A DNA stretch of 64,000 bases from [Scytonema hofmanni] UTEX 2349 (GTDB lineage: Bacteria > Cyanobacteriota > Cyanobacteriia > Cyanobacteriales > Nostocaceae). A program made the position numbers and the translations under genes. The notes beneath the pieces are model-generated. The model saw nothing but the letters and a program-made list of their open reading frames with translations. It made no database searches and was not told the DNA's origin. The stretch covers positions 1,128,447-1,192,446 of the forward strand of contig NZ_KK073768.1 in assembly GCF_000582685.1 (NCBI RefSeq), written 5' to 3'. Of this stretch, positions 17,230-24,542 are shown piece after piece; within the stretch, counting starts at the first letter, position 1; each line of letters opens with the position of its first letter.

Positions 17230-17255
17230 TGAAAATAATAAATAATTGTGAGAAC

Positions 17256-17483
17256 ATGAAACAAACAAAACAGTTTACCGCAATCATTGAACGTGAAGAT
17301 GATTGGTATGTAGCACTCTGTCCCGAACTTGATATAGCCAGCCAAGGTAAAACTATTGAAGAAGCACGGCATAATCTGATTGAAGCGCTGGAATTATTTT
17401 TTGAAACTGCATCTCCTTCTGAAATTGAGGAAAGATTGCATACAGAAGTTTTTGTTACACGTCTTGAGGTGAGTGTTGGGTAA
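17256..17483 (+). CDS. hicB: HicB-family antitoxin
   Basis: 75 residues with the HicB N-terminal fold: FTAIIEREDDWYVALCPELD followed by IASQGKTIEEARHNLIEALELFFE. This partial RNase-H-like domain neutralises HicA in type II toxin-antitoxin pairs. No separate DNA-binding domain is visible after about residue 60, so autoregulation may differ from long HicB proteins. It overlaps the downstream HicA frame by 11 bp, the expected tight coupling. It follows alaS by 50 bp after a hairpin. Confidence 0.85.
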   Translation: MKQTKQFTAIIEREDDWYVALCPELDIASQGKTIEEARHNLIEALELFFETASPSEIEERLHTEVFVTRLEVSVG

Positions 17484-17703
17484 ACTCCGTGTTCTTTCTG
17501 GTCGAGAAGTTTGCAAAATTCTAGAACAAAATAGCTTTGTACAGGTACGTCAGCGGGGTAGCCACATAATAATGCAATTGCAAACCGAAGACACAACTGT
17601 AACTGTTCCCGTACCTAATTCCGATGAGCTAAAAACTGGTACTTTACGGTCGATTATTTGTCAGTCAGGACTTCCTCGCACTCTTTTTGAAGTGGAATAC
17701 TAA
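17473..17703 (+). CDS. hicA: HicA-family mRNA interferase toxin
   Basis: 76 residues of the HicA double-stranded-RNA-binding-like fold. REVCKILEQNSFVQVRQRGSHIIMQ holds the invariant G-S-H with the catalytic His, and TVTVPVPNSDELKTGTLRSII the typical second half. HicA cleaves mRNA and is held in check by HicB. The frame begins at GTG 17473 inside the hicB end, giving an antitoxin-first order. The protein looks intact. Confidence 0.85.
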   Translation: MLGKLRVLSGREVCKILEQNSFVQVRQRGSHIIMQLQTEDTTVTVPVPNSDELKTGTLRSIICQSGLPRTLFEVEY

Positions 17704-17724
17704 ACAATATCAAGAACAGTCTCT

Positions 17725-18062
17725 ATGAAACCAGAATATGATTTTACAAGAAAGGCAGAAGTTCGAGGGCAGAAGGCACTTATGTTAGGAGTATCAATTA
17801 AAACTTACTTTGTGGGTTTAAAGCCCAGTTGAAACAAATAATTATACTCAAGATGGCTTGCACGGACGGTATAAAACGTCCTTGTTTCAATCCCACTATG
17901 AGTAAGGGTGGGTTGCCTTCTGCCTTCTGCCTCCAGCATAAGTGCCTTCTGAATTCTCCACAACGGAGAAAGTTTTATGACCCTGATGCCACTTTGAATT
18001 TTCCTATTTATTTAGAATCAGATGTGAATGATTTTTTGAATAAGCTAGCAAAAGATAATTGA
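17725..18062 (+). pseudogene. small antitoxin-like gene split by a 211-bp element
   Basis: The 5' piece, ATG at 17725, encodes MKPEYDFT; the 3' piece at about 17964-18062 encodes RRKFYDPDATLNFPIYLES and ends VNDFLNKLAKDN. Joined, they resemble a common small bacterial family that starts M-K-x-E-Y-D-F-x-K-A-x-R-G-K-F-Y and is often found next to toxins. Between them lies the element at 17743-17953, which brings stop codons. A 77-codon frame starting at 17829 inside the element reads through the 3' piece but is an artefact of the insertion. The family assignment is from memory. Confidence 0.65.
17743..17953. mobile_element. 211-bp MITE-like element, copy 1
   Basis: By eye it is identical, in reverse orientation, to 36759-36969. 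Near its ends lie inverted termini of about 20 bp: GCAGAAGGCACTTATGTTAG at about 17769 and its near-complement CAGCATAAGTGCCTTCTG. The interior has a shorter inverted pair, TTGAAACAA/TTGTTTCAA, flanked by GGG/CCC. No coding capacity for a transposase. It interrupts a small gene. Confidence 0.8.
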
Positions 18063-18198
18063 GTATAACGAGGGAACCCAATAATAACTTATAAATTGTT
18101 AGGTGAAACTATAGCATAACCCAACATCCATGAGAAGCGATCGCACTACAATTAAGTCAGGTAAAAGATTACTTTTGAACATTGCTTAAGTACTAATC

Positions 18199-18438
18199 AT
18201 GCAAAGAGTCACAGTTGAGGAATTCCGACGAGAACCATTGCAATACCTCAATCAAGTTGAAGCAGGTGAAAGCTTTGTTATTATGCAAGCTGACAAACCT
18301 ATTGCCGAACTAAAACCGATTACAACTACCGAAAAAAAGATGCGTCCGTTTGGTTTATGTGCCGGAGAATTTACAGTTCCTGATGATTTTGATGCACCCT
18401 TACCCGAAGAGATTTTGAATGCATTTGAAGGTAATTGA
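18199..18438 (+). CDS. Phd/YefM-type antitoxin, apparently orphan
   Basis: 79 residues. The N-terminal part QRVTVEEFRREPLQYLNQVEAG then ESFVIMQADKPIAELKPI matches the Phd/YefM DNA-binding fold (beta-alpha-alpha-beta). The C-terminal tail, GLCAGEFTVPDDFDAPLPEEILNAFEGN, is the type that wraps a PIN-domain (VapC) toxin. No PIN-domain or RelE gene follows; the next gene encodes a coiled coil. The antitoxin may be solitary or its toxin lost. The start ATG follows ACTAATC with no strong ribosome site. Confidence 0.8.
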   Translation: MQRVTVEEFRREPLQYLNQVEAGESFVIMQADKPIAELKPITTTEKKMRPFGLCAGEFTVPDDFDAPLPEEILNAFEGN

Positions 18439-18489
18439 TTTTCATTCTCAGTGAAAAATTATATTATCAATAATAAAAAGCAAGCACAA

Positions 18490-18663
18490 ATGACGGATGA
18501 AGAACTCAAGCAACTCATCGAAAGCAATGCCAGAACCGCTCAAGCAATGCTAGATACAATGGCTGAAGCAAGACATGAAAGACAAGAACTCCGAGAAGGA
18601 ATGATACAGCTTCAAAGCGCAGTAGAAAGATTGGCTAATATCCAATATCGCATAATAAATTAA
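18490..18663 (+). CDS. short coiled-coil protein, conserved cyanobacterial type
   Basis: About 57 residues starting MTDEELKQLIESNARTAQAM, followed by a heptad-rich helix to IQYRIIN. Proteins with this start are frequent in cyanobacteria and are usually longer, with a second helix. A GTG at 18451 could add 13 residues, but I prefer the ATG at 18490 because family members begin at that Met. It lies 51 bp behind the Phd-like gene and before a clear terminator hairpin; function unknown. Confidence 0.55.
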   Translation: MTDEELKQLIESNARTAQAMLDTMAEARHERQELREGMIQLQSAVERLANIQYRIIN

Positions 18664-18665
18664 AT

Positions 18666-18691
18666 AAGGGATGCTTCCCAAACATCCCTTT
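18666..18691 (+). terminator. Rho-independent terminator
   Basis: AAGGGATG and CATCCCTT form a perfect 8-bp stem with a 9-base loop, ending in TTTAT, directly after the coiled-coil gene. Confidence 0.65.
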
Positions 18692-18723
18692 ATAAAATAA
18701 AACTATATATTTTATCAACGCGA

Positions 18724-19098
18724 TTAAAATAATCGAAAAATAAACGGATAACGGAACGGTTCATCAGGCTGAGTTAGACAGTGAAATAATGCCCAAATTG
18801 TCAGTCCCCAATGTATTGCGAAACCAAGCGCAACAACGGGGAAGAACAAAAATCCGCCAATACCAAAGGTAATAAAAGATATAATCGCAATCGGGATTCC
18901 AATTAAAGTTGCCCAGAACCAAACATTGAAGTGAAAATTAATCGATTCTTTGGCGTTGCTTTTAACAACTGGGTCATCGGAAACTAAATTAATGACAATC
19001 GGAATCGCAATCGATAATACTCCTGTACTAAAAAAAATCGCTCCATGACACAGAGATGATAGCAATTTACGTTTATCTGAGTCGTATGAAAATTGCAT
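18724..19098 (-). CDS. DUF4870 membrane protein (Tic20-like)
   Basis: 124 residues with three hydrophobic segments (about 15-37, 55-80 and 82-108). The family hallmark is visible: LCHGAIFFSTGVLSIAIPIV, then DPVVKSNAKESINFHFNVWFW (the conserved K/H-x-x-x-A-x-N-F segment). DUF4870 proteins are distant relatives of Tic20; their role is unknown. Start ATG at 19098. It stands alone and runs away from the downstream TpsB gene. Confidence 0.8.
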   Translation of the reverse strand: MQFSYDSDKRKLLSSLCHGAIFFSTGVLSIAIPIVINLVSDDPVVKSNAKESINFHFNVWFWATLIGIPIAIISFITFGIGGFLFFPVVALGFAIHWGLTIWALFHCLTQPDEPFRYPFIFRLF

Positions 19099-19267
19099 CC
19101 TGTTGACTCCTCAACTTGCTTTCTAGGTTTGATTGTAACGGGCATTTAATTTTCCCGCCCACTTACTTAGGCGAAATCAGTATTTCCTCTGGTGGCAATA
19201 CTAAAAAACACAGTCACTATATTTATAGTATATCTCAACAAATACATCTAGTAGTAGGAATTAATAA

Positions 19268-21100
19268 ATGTATGTAGTGAAGCAAATTATTGTTAAAAAC
19301 TTAATTATTAAAATAGTATTTTCTCTAAAAACATTAAACAATTATTTCAATAATATCACACAGATAAAACCTCTGACATTCGGCTTTGTTCTGGCAACAT
19401 TATTGTGTAACTATCAACAGGCATTCTGCGCTGAACCCAGCAGCAAAGCGATCGCCCAAATTCCCAATCCCAATTCTTTACCAAGCGATCGCTTAGAAGA
19501 TATTCCTGTAACTCCATTACCGTCGGATGTTTTACCGCAACCATCAAACCAAGATCGATTAGTTCCTCCTCAACTACCAGAAACGCAAATTCCAAGGCAA
19601 GATGACATAGATGCCAAATTTCAGGTCGATCGCATTGAAGTTGTTGGTAGTACAATTTTCAAACCAGAAGATTTTGTTGCTGTAACAGCTCCCTTTGTGG
19701 GACGAGAACTAACGTTTGCCGAGCTATTGCAAGTCAAAGATGCCATCACCAAGCTTTACACTGCTAAAGGCTATGCAACTACAGGGGCATTGATTACACC
19801 GCAGACATTAGAAGCAGGAGTCATCAAAATTCAAGTTATCGAAGGTAGCTTGCAAGAAATCAAAATTGTTGGTAACAGAAGGTTGCGTAGCCAATATATT
19901 CGCGATCGCATTCGACTGGGTGCAGAAAAACCCCTTAATGTACCCCGTTTACTGGAAAAGTTACAATTACTCAGACTCGATCCGCGCATTCAAAATCTGT
20001 CAGCCGAGTTGCAAACAGGTACGCGTCCGGGTACGAATTTGTTACAAGTCGAGGTAAAAGAAGCAGACACCTTCAAATTTACAACAACCCTAGATAATGG
20101 GCGATCGCCAAGTGTAGGTAGTTTTCGTCGGGGAATAGACCTGCAAGAAGCTAATTTACTGGGTTTGGGTGATACGCTCAGTGTTGGTTACGCCAATACT
20201 GATGGTAGTAATACAGTCAACGTCAATTATACGCTGCCAGTGAATGCGCGTAATGGCACTGTATCCTTTGGTTATAACCAGGGATGGAACAACGTGATTG
20301 AAAAACCTTTCAGTGTCCTTGATATTCAGTCAAACAGCAAATATTATGACTTTAGTTATCGTCAACCACTGGTGCAAAAACCAACCGAAGAATTAGCAGT
20401 GGGACTATCATTCTCGCGTCAGGAAAGCCAAACCGAATTAGGTATTGATAACATCGGAGGTTTTCCTTTATCCCCCGGTGCTTCTTCAGACGGAAAAACT
20501 AAAATTTCCGCCCTGCGCTTTACCCAAGAATATACCCAACGTAGCAGCAAGCAAGTTTTTGCAGCGCGATCGCAATTTAGTGTTGGGGTAGATTGGTTCG
20601 GTGCAAATGTCAATGATGATATGCCAGATAGCCGCTTTTTTGCTTGGCGTGGACAGGCACAGTGGGTGCGGCAATTTGCACCAGACACTCTGTTTTTGGT
20701 AAGGGGCGATTTCCAAGCAGCAGCCGATTCTCTGGTACCGTTGGAGCAATTTGGTCTGGGTGGACAGCTCAGTGTGCGGGGCTATCGCCAAGACACATTA
20801 CTTACAGATAATGGTCTGTTATTTTCCGCAGAATTTCGAGTACCCATTGCCCGCGCTTCTAAGATTGGCGGGGTGCTGCAACTAACACCTTTCATTGATA
20901 TTGGCAAAGGCTGGAATGTCAAGGGCGAAAATCCATCACCAAGTATGCTCCTAGGTACAGGATTAGGACTGCTGTGGAAACAGGGTGACAATTTTTCAGC
21001 CCGTTTAGATTGGGGTATTCCCCTGATATCGGTGGACGGTGAAAGGCGATCGCTCCAGGAAAATGGGCTGTACTTCTCACTCAGCTATTCGCCATTTTAA
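19268..21100 (+). CDS. TpsB outer-membrane transporter (ShlB/FhaC/HecB family)
   Basis: 610 residues. A signal-like hydrophobic stretch sits late, at about 36-55, ending QAFCAEP, so the mature protein starts near residue 56. A Pro/Gln-rich linker (about 60-115) precedes two POTRA domains (FQVDRIEVVGSTIFKPEDF at about 117 and QEIKIVGNRRLRSQYIRDRI at about 197), then a C-terminal 16-strand barrel (about 275-610) carrying the conserved LSVRGYRQD (the VRGY motif of loop 6). It exports TpsA exoproteins across the outer membrane. The four tpsA genes that follow downstream, past one opposite-strand gene, are the obvious substrates. Confidence 0.93.
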   Translation: MYVVKQIIVKNLIIKIVFSLKTLNNYFNNITQIKPLTFGFVLATLLCNYQQAFCAEPSSKAIAQIPNPNSLPSDRLEDIPVTPLPSDVLPQPSNQDRLVPPQLPETQIPRQDDIDAKFQVDRIEVVGSTIFKPEDFVAVTAPFVGRELTFAELLQVKDAITKLYTAKGYATTGALITPQTLEAGVIKIQVIEGSLQEIKIVGNRRLRSQYIRDRIRLGAEKPLNVPRLLEKLQLLRLDPRIQNLSAELQTGTRPGTNLLQVEVKEADTFKFTTTLDNGRSPSVGSFRRGIDLQEANLLGLGDTLSVGYANTDGSNTVNVNYTLPVNARNGTVSFGYNQGWNNVIEKPFSVLDIQSNSKYYDFSYRQPLVQKPTEELAVGLSFSRQESQTELGIDNIGGFPLSPGASSDGKTKISALRFTQEYTQRSSKQVFAARSQFSVGVDWFGANVNDDMPDSRFFAWRGQAQWVRQFAPDTLFLVRGDFQAAADSLVPLEQFGLGGQLSVRGYRQDTLLTDNGLLFSAEFRVPIARASKIGGVLQLTPFIDIGKGWNVKGENPSPSMLLGTGLGLLWKQGDNFSARLDWGIPLISVDGERRSLQENGLYFSLSYSPF

Positions 21101-21138
21101 GTAGTCATACAGCACCCTATCGCCTTAATCGAATACAC

Positions 21139-21167
21139 GTAGAGACTATTCTGTGCTACGTCTCTAC
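21139..21167. repeat. degenerate GAGACG-family repeat
   Basis: GTAGAGA and TCTCTAC flank a mismatched centre that still contains GCTACG. It lies 38 bp after the TpsB stop. Confidence 0.55.
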
Positions 21168-21229
21168 AAAGTTTTGGCATATGTACTTCCTAAGGAGTGA
21201 AATCTGCTGTAATAATTCTTCATTCGTAA

Positions 21230-21847
21230 TTACGAATTATTCAATATTCCCACCAAAATACTTACTAATATGCTGATTTCTTCTGGTACTCGATACAACT
21301 TCAAATCTTCAGTAATTTGCTGACTTTGACGATGATAAATACCAAAGCGCCAATCTTCCCCCGTAGTTACCGCTCCATATAAAATAGGTGTTTCGGATCG
21401 CGTCCATTGGTCTAAAGCAATTAATTCAACTGCAAGCTGAGTAAATCCCCGGCTTAAATCAGCTTGCTTGGCTTCTATTACTAGTAGTTCCTTACCTTGA
21501 CTAATGTAATAATCCAAACGACCTTGCAATCGCGCATTAACATTAATTGGATACTCAATATTTAACTGAGTTTGAGTAATTTCACATACTTCTAGGAGAA
21601 TGGGAGCAATAATTGCTTGTTTGCGAGCATCCTCACTTAATAATTTTACCCGTGCAAAGTTGCGATTAATAATACTAACAAGGGGTGCGATCGCATCCTC
21701 TGGAATTTCCACAGTCGGTAATTGCAATCTTTGGCGATTGTAGCTACACCCAAGTTCAGCCAGGATATCTTCCGGGGAGAAAGACAACTCAAAATATTTG
21801 CTAAAGGTATAGGTTTGGTTAGGCTGAAGAATCTGGGGACGATTCAT
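21230..21847 (-). CDS. PD-(D/E)XK nuclease-like protein, unknown role
   Basis: 205 residues. The core LQGRLDYYISQGKELLVIEAKQADL fits a PD-(D/E)XK site (Asp in RLDY, then Glu-x-Lys in IEAK), followed by FTQLAVELIALDQ, as in the restriction-endonuclease-like helix. Related cyanobacterial proteins are usually unannotated or listed as type I restriction subunit-like. The last part (PILYGAVTTGEDWRFGIYHR) is a conserved segment whose counterpart survives as a fragment at 42345-42428. It stands alone, transcribed against the tpsB-tpsA direction; no methylase is nearby. Confidence 0.65.
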   Translation of the reverse strand: MNRPQILQPNQTYTFSKYFELSFSPEDILAELGCSYNRQRLQLPTVEIPEDAIAPLVSIINRNFARVKLLSEDARKQAIIAPILLEVCEITQTQLNIEYPINVNARLQGRLDYYISQGKELLVIEAKQADLSRGFTQLAVELIALDQWTRSETPILYGAVTTGEDWRFGIYHRQSQQITEDLKLYRVPEEISILVSILVGILNNS

Positions 21848-22018
21848 GATTAGTTTTGACCGCTATTGCTAATTTATATTATCCCAGCCAAAAGGAAAGC
21901 GATCGCCCATCCCAGCCTAAATTTATTTTGGTAGTACAAATTTATTAATTAGTTTTGAATGTTCTAAATGATACTTTTGAGGGAAAACTAAGACAATCAG
22001 AATTGGGAATTTTATCTC

Positions 22019-24505
22019 ATGAGAACTATTGCATTTCTATATGCGATCGCTACAGGATTGTTAGCTACTGGAATCTTTTTACCAGTTGTTGCTCAGGTGA
22101 CATCTGACGGTACAACTAACACCATTGTCAACCAAAGTGGGAATAATTTTAATATTCTTAATGGTATTGAAAAAGCTAATAACTTATTTCATAGTTTCAG
22201 TAATTTTTCTTTGCCTACTGGTAGTTCGGCAACTTTTGATTTAACTAACACGCCAAATATTACAACTATCTTCAGTCGGGTTACGGGTGGAAATGTTTCC
22301 GATATTAACGGATTAATTCAAACTCTCAACGGTAATTATCCTGTGAGTTTGTTTTTGATGAATCCCGCAGGAATTGTGTTTCGGGAAAATGCTCAATTGA
22401 ATATTGGCGGATCGTTTATCAGCACAACTGCCAACAGCATCAAATTTGCCGATGGTGTTGAGTTTGGCGCCATTAATTCGCAATCTGCCCCCTTGTTGAG
22501 TATTAATGTTCCTATTGGTTTGCAAATGGGCAACAATCCTGCACCGATTACTGTCCAAGGCACAGGACACCGCTTGAGTAATCCTGGTGGACTGCCCCTT
22601 GTCACTCAAAATCCGAGTGTTACAGAATTGCGGGTACAGCCTGGAAAAACTCTAGCTTTGGTGGGTGGCAATCTGAATCTGAATGGGGCAACTCTAACCG
22701 CCAAGCGAGGACAAGTAGAATTAGGCAGTGTAAGTGGTGCAGGGTTGGTTAGTTTGATACCAACTGCACAGGGGTATACTTTGGGATATGAAAATGGGCA
22801 AAACTTTGGTGATATTCAGCTTACACAGCGATCGCTATTAGATATAAGCGGGGTAAATGCAGGTTCCGTCCAAATTCAAGGTAGGCAAATTCAATTTACC
22901 GATGGCTCTCTGGTACTGGCGCGAAATTTCGGCAATCTCCCCGGTGGTGACATTCGCCTTCAGGCTACAGAGGCGATTGATCTGATTGGCAGAACAGCTG
23001 ATACCACAATTCCGAGTGGGGTGCGTACTGAAGCTGTGGGTATCGCAGCTAGTGGGAACATCAGTGTAATTACTCCCCGTCTTACCCTTCAGGTAGGAGG
23101 GGGGTTGAATAGCATTTCAGTTGGAGTGGCTCCCAGTGGCAATATCCACATTGATGCAACAGCGATTGAACTATCTGGCTTCTCACCAATCAATCCAAAT
23201 AGCGTTAGTAGTCTTTCTACTTCTGGTTATGGTTCTGGGAATACTGGCGATATCTCCGTCAATGCCAATAGTTTACTGGTGTCAAATGGTGGATCACTCA
23301 TTTCAGCTACATTTGGTAGTGGCTCCAGTGGTAAAGTGACGATTCGCACCAATCACACCACTGTCATGGGAGAAAGCCCCTCTGGACTATATAGCAACAT
23401 TAGCTCAATTACTTTTGCGACCGGAAACGCCAAAACTTTGACCTTAGATACCGCCAAATTGCAAATTCTGGATGGGGGAGCAGTTGGGGCAACCACATTT
23501 TTTGCAGGTAATGGGGGAGATATAAGCATTAACGCCACGGAATCCATCGAAATTAGCGGTCGCAGTCGAAGCAATAACAGCAGTATCAACTCGTCTAGCA
23601 TTCTACTATCTCCACTACTGCGGCAGAAATTCCATCTACCGGATAAACTCACGGCAAATGCGGGTAATGTGAGCATCACCACGCCGAATCTGACGGTGAG
23701 AGATGGCGGAACAGTCAGTGTCACTAGTCAAGGTAGCGGCAATGGTGGCAGTCTCAAGATCACAGCCAATACCATCCGCTTAGACCGTCAAGGAAGTATC
23801 CAGGCACAAACAGAATCAGGTAATGGAGGTAATATCGACTTACAAGTTGGGAACTTATTGCTGCTGCGTCACAAGAGCGCGATCGCAGCAACAGCAGGCG
23901 ATAATGGTGATGGAGGTAATATAAACATTAATGCACCCATCATCGCTGGATTAGAAGACAGTGACATTATTGCTAATGCTATTAAAGGCAGGGGGGGCAA
24001 TATTCAAATCACAACTCAAGGCATCTTTGGACTAAAATTTCGTGACCAACTCACCCCTGACAATGATATTACGGTGAGTTCGCAGTTAGGTGTCAATGGG
24101 AATGTGCAAATCAATACCATTGGTGTTGATCCTAATTCTGGCTTAGTCGAACTACCAGCAAATGTAACAGACCCATCACAGCAAATTGCCACAGGGTGCG
24201 CGAGTAATCAAGGGAGCAGTTTTGTAGCAACAGGAAGGGGTGGTGTGCCGCAAAATCCCACTCAAGAAGTGAGGAGCGATCGCACTTGGTCTGACACCCG
24301 CGATATCTCTGCATTCAGGAAAATCGGGGAAGTCACCGCACAAATACCTGAATCTCCAGAAACTCTGGTTCAAGCTACAAGTTGGCATCGCAACGCACAA
24401 GGCAAAATCGAATTAATTGCAGATAAATCTCCTACTCAGGCGCAACAACCATTAACCTGTGCTGCGGTTCCTAAAAGTTCATTCATGTTATTAACCATGC
24501 CCTAA
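22019..24505 (+). CDS. TpsA exoprotein 1 (filamentous haemagglutinin N-terminal domain)
   Basis: 828 residues. Signal peptide about 1-24 (MRTIAFLYAIATGLLATGIF, cleaved near VVAQ). The TPS secretion domain covers about 25-270, with ILNGIEKANNLFHSFSNF and the conserved FLMNPAGIVFRENAQLNIGGSF. The rest is a Gly/Asn/Ser-rich right-handed beta-helix with repeated GNGGDI-type turns. The C-terminus has QIATGC and PLTCAA, two conserved Cys about 100 residues apart. It is the first of four tandem paralogues exported by the upstream TpsB. It lacks the repeat-derived signal-peptide end found in the other three. Confidence 0.92.
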   Translation: MRTIAFLYAIATGLLATGIFLPVVAQVTSDGTTNTIVNQSGNNFNILNGIEKANNLFHSFSNFSLPTGSSATFDLTNTPNITTIFSRVTGGNVSDINGLIQTLNGNYPVSLFLMNPAGIVFRENAQLNIGGSFISTTANSIKFADGVEFGAINSQSAPLLSINVPIGLQMGNNPAPITVQGTGHRLSNPGGLPLVTQNPSVTELRVQPGKTLALVGGNLNLNGATLTAKRGQVELGSVSGAGLVSLIPTAQGYTLGYENGQNFGDIQLTQRSLLDISGVNAGSVQIQGRQIQFTDGSLVLARNFGNLPGGDIRLQATEAIDLIGRTADTTIPSGVRTEAVGIAASGNISVITPRLTLQVGGGLNSISVGVAPSGNIHIDATAIELSGFSPINPNSVSSLSTSGYGSGNTGDISVNANSLLVSNGGSLISATFGSGSSGKVTIRTNHTTVMGESPSGLYSNISSITFATGNAKTLTLDTAKLQILDGGAVGATTFFAGNGGDISINATESIEISGRSRSNNSSINSSSILLSPLLRQKFHLPDKLTANAGNVSITTPNLTVRDGGTVSVTSQGSGNGGSLKITANTIRLDRQGSIQAQTESGNGGNIDLQVGNLLLLRHKSAIAATAGDNGDGGNININAPIIAGLEDSDIIANAIKGRGGNIQITTQGIFGLKFRDQLTPDNDITVSSQLGVNGNVQINTIGVDPNSGLVELPANVTDPSQQIATGCASNQGSSFVATGRGGVPQNPTQEVRSDRTWSDTRDISAFRKIGEVTAQIPESPETLVQATSWHRNAQGKIELIADKSPTQAQQPLTCAAVPKSSFMLLTMP

Positions 24506-24542
24506 AAGGGAACTCTAACTTGACATCAGTTAAAGGAAGTTT

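Noticed and set aside
17829..18062. 77-codon open frame containing RKFYDPDATLNF
   Set aside because: Its first half is the 211-bp element; only the end is the 3' piece of the split gene, so it is not an independent gene.
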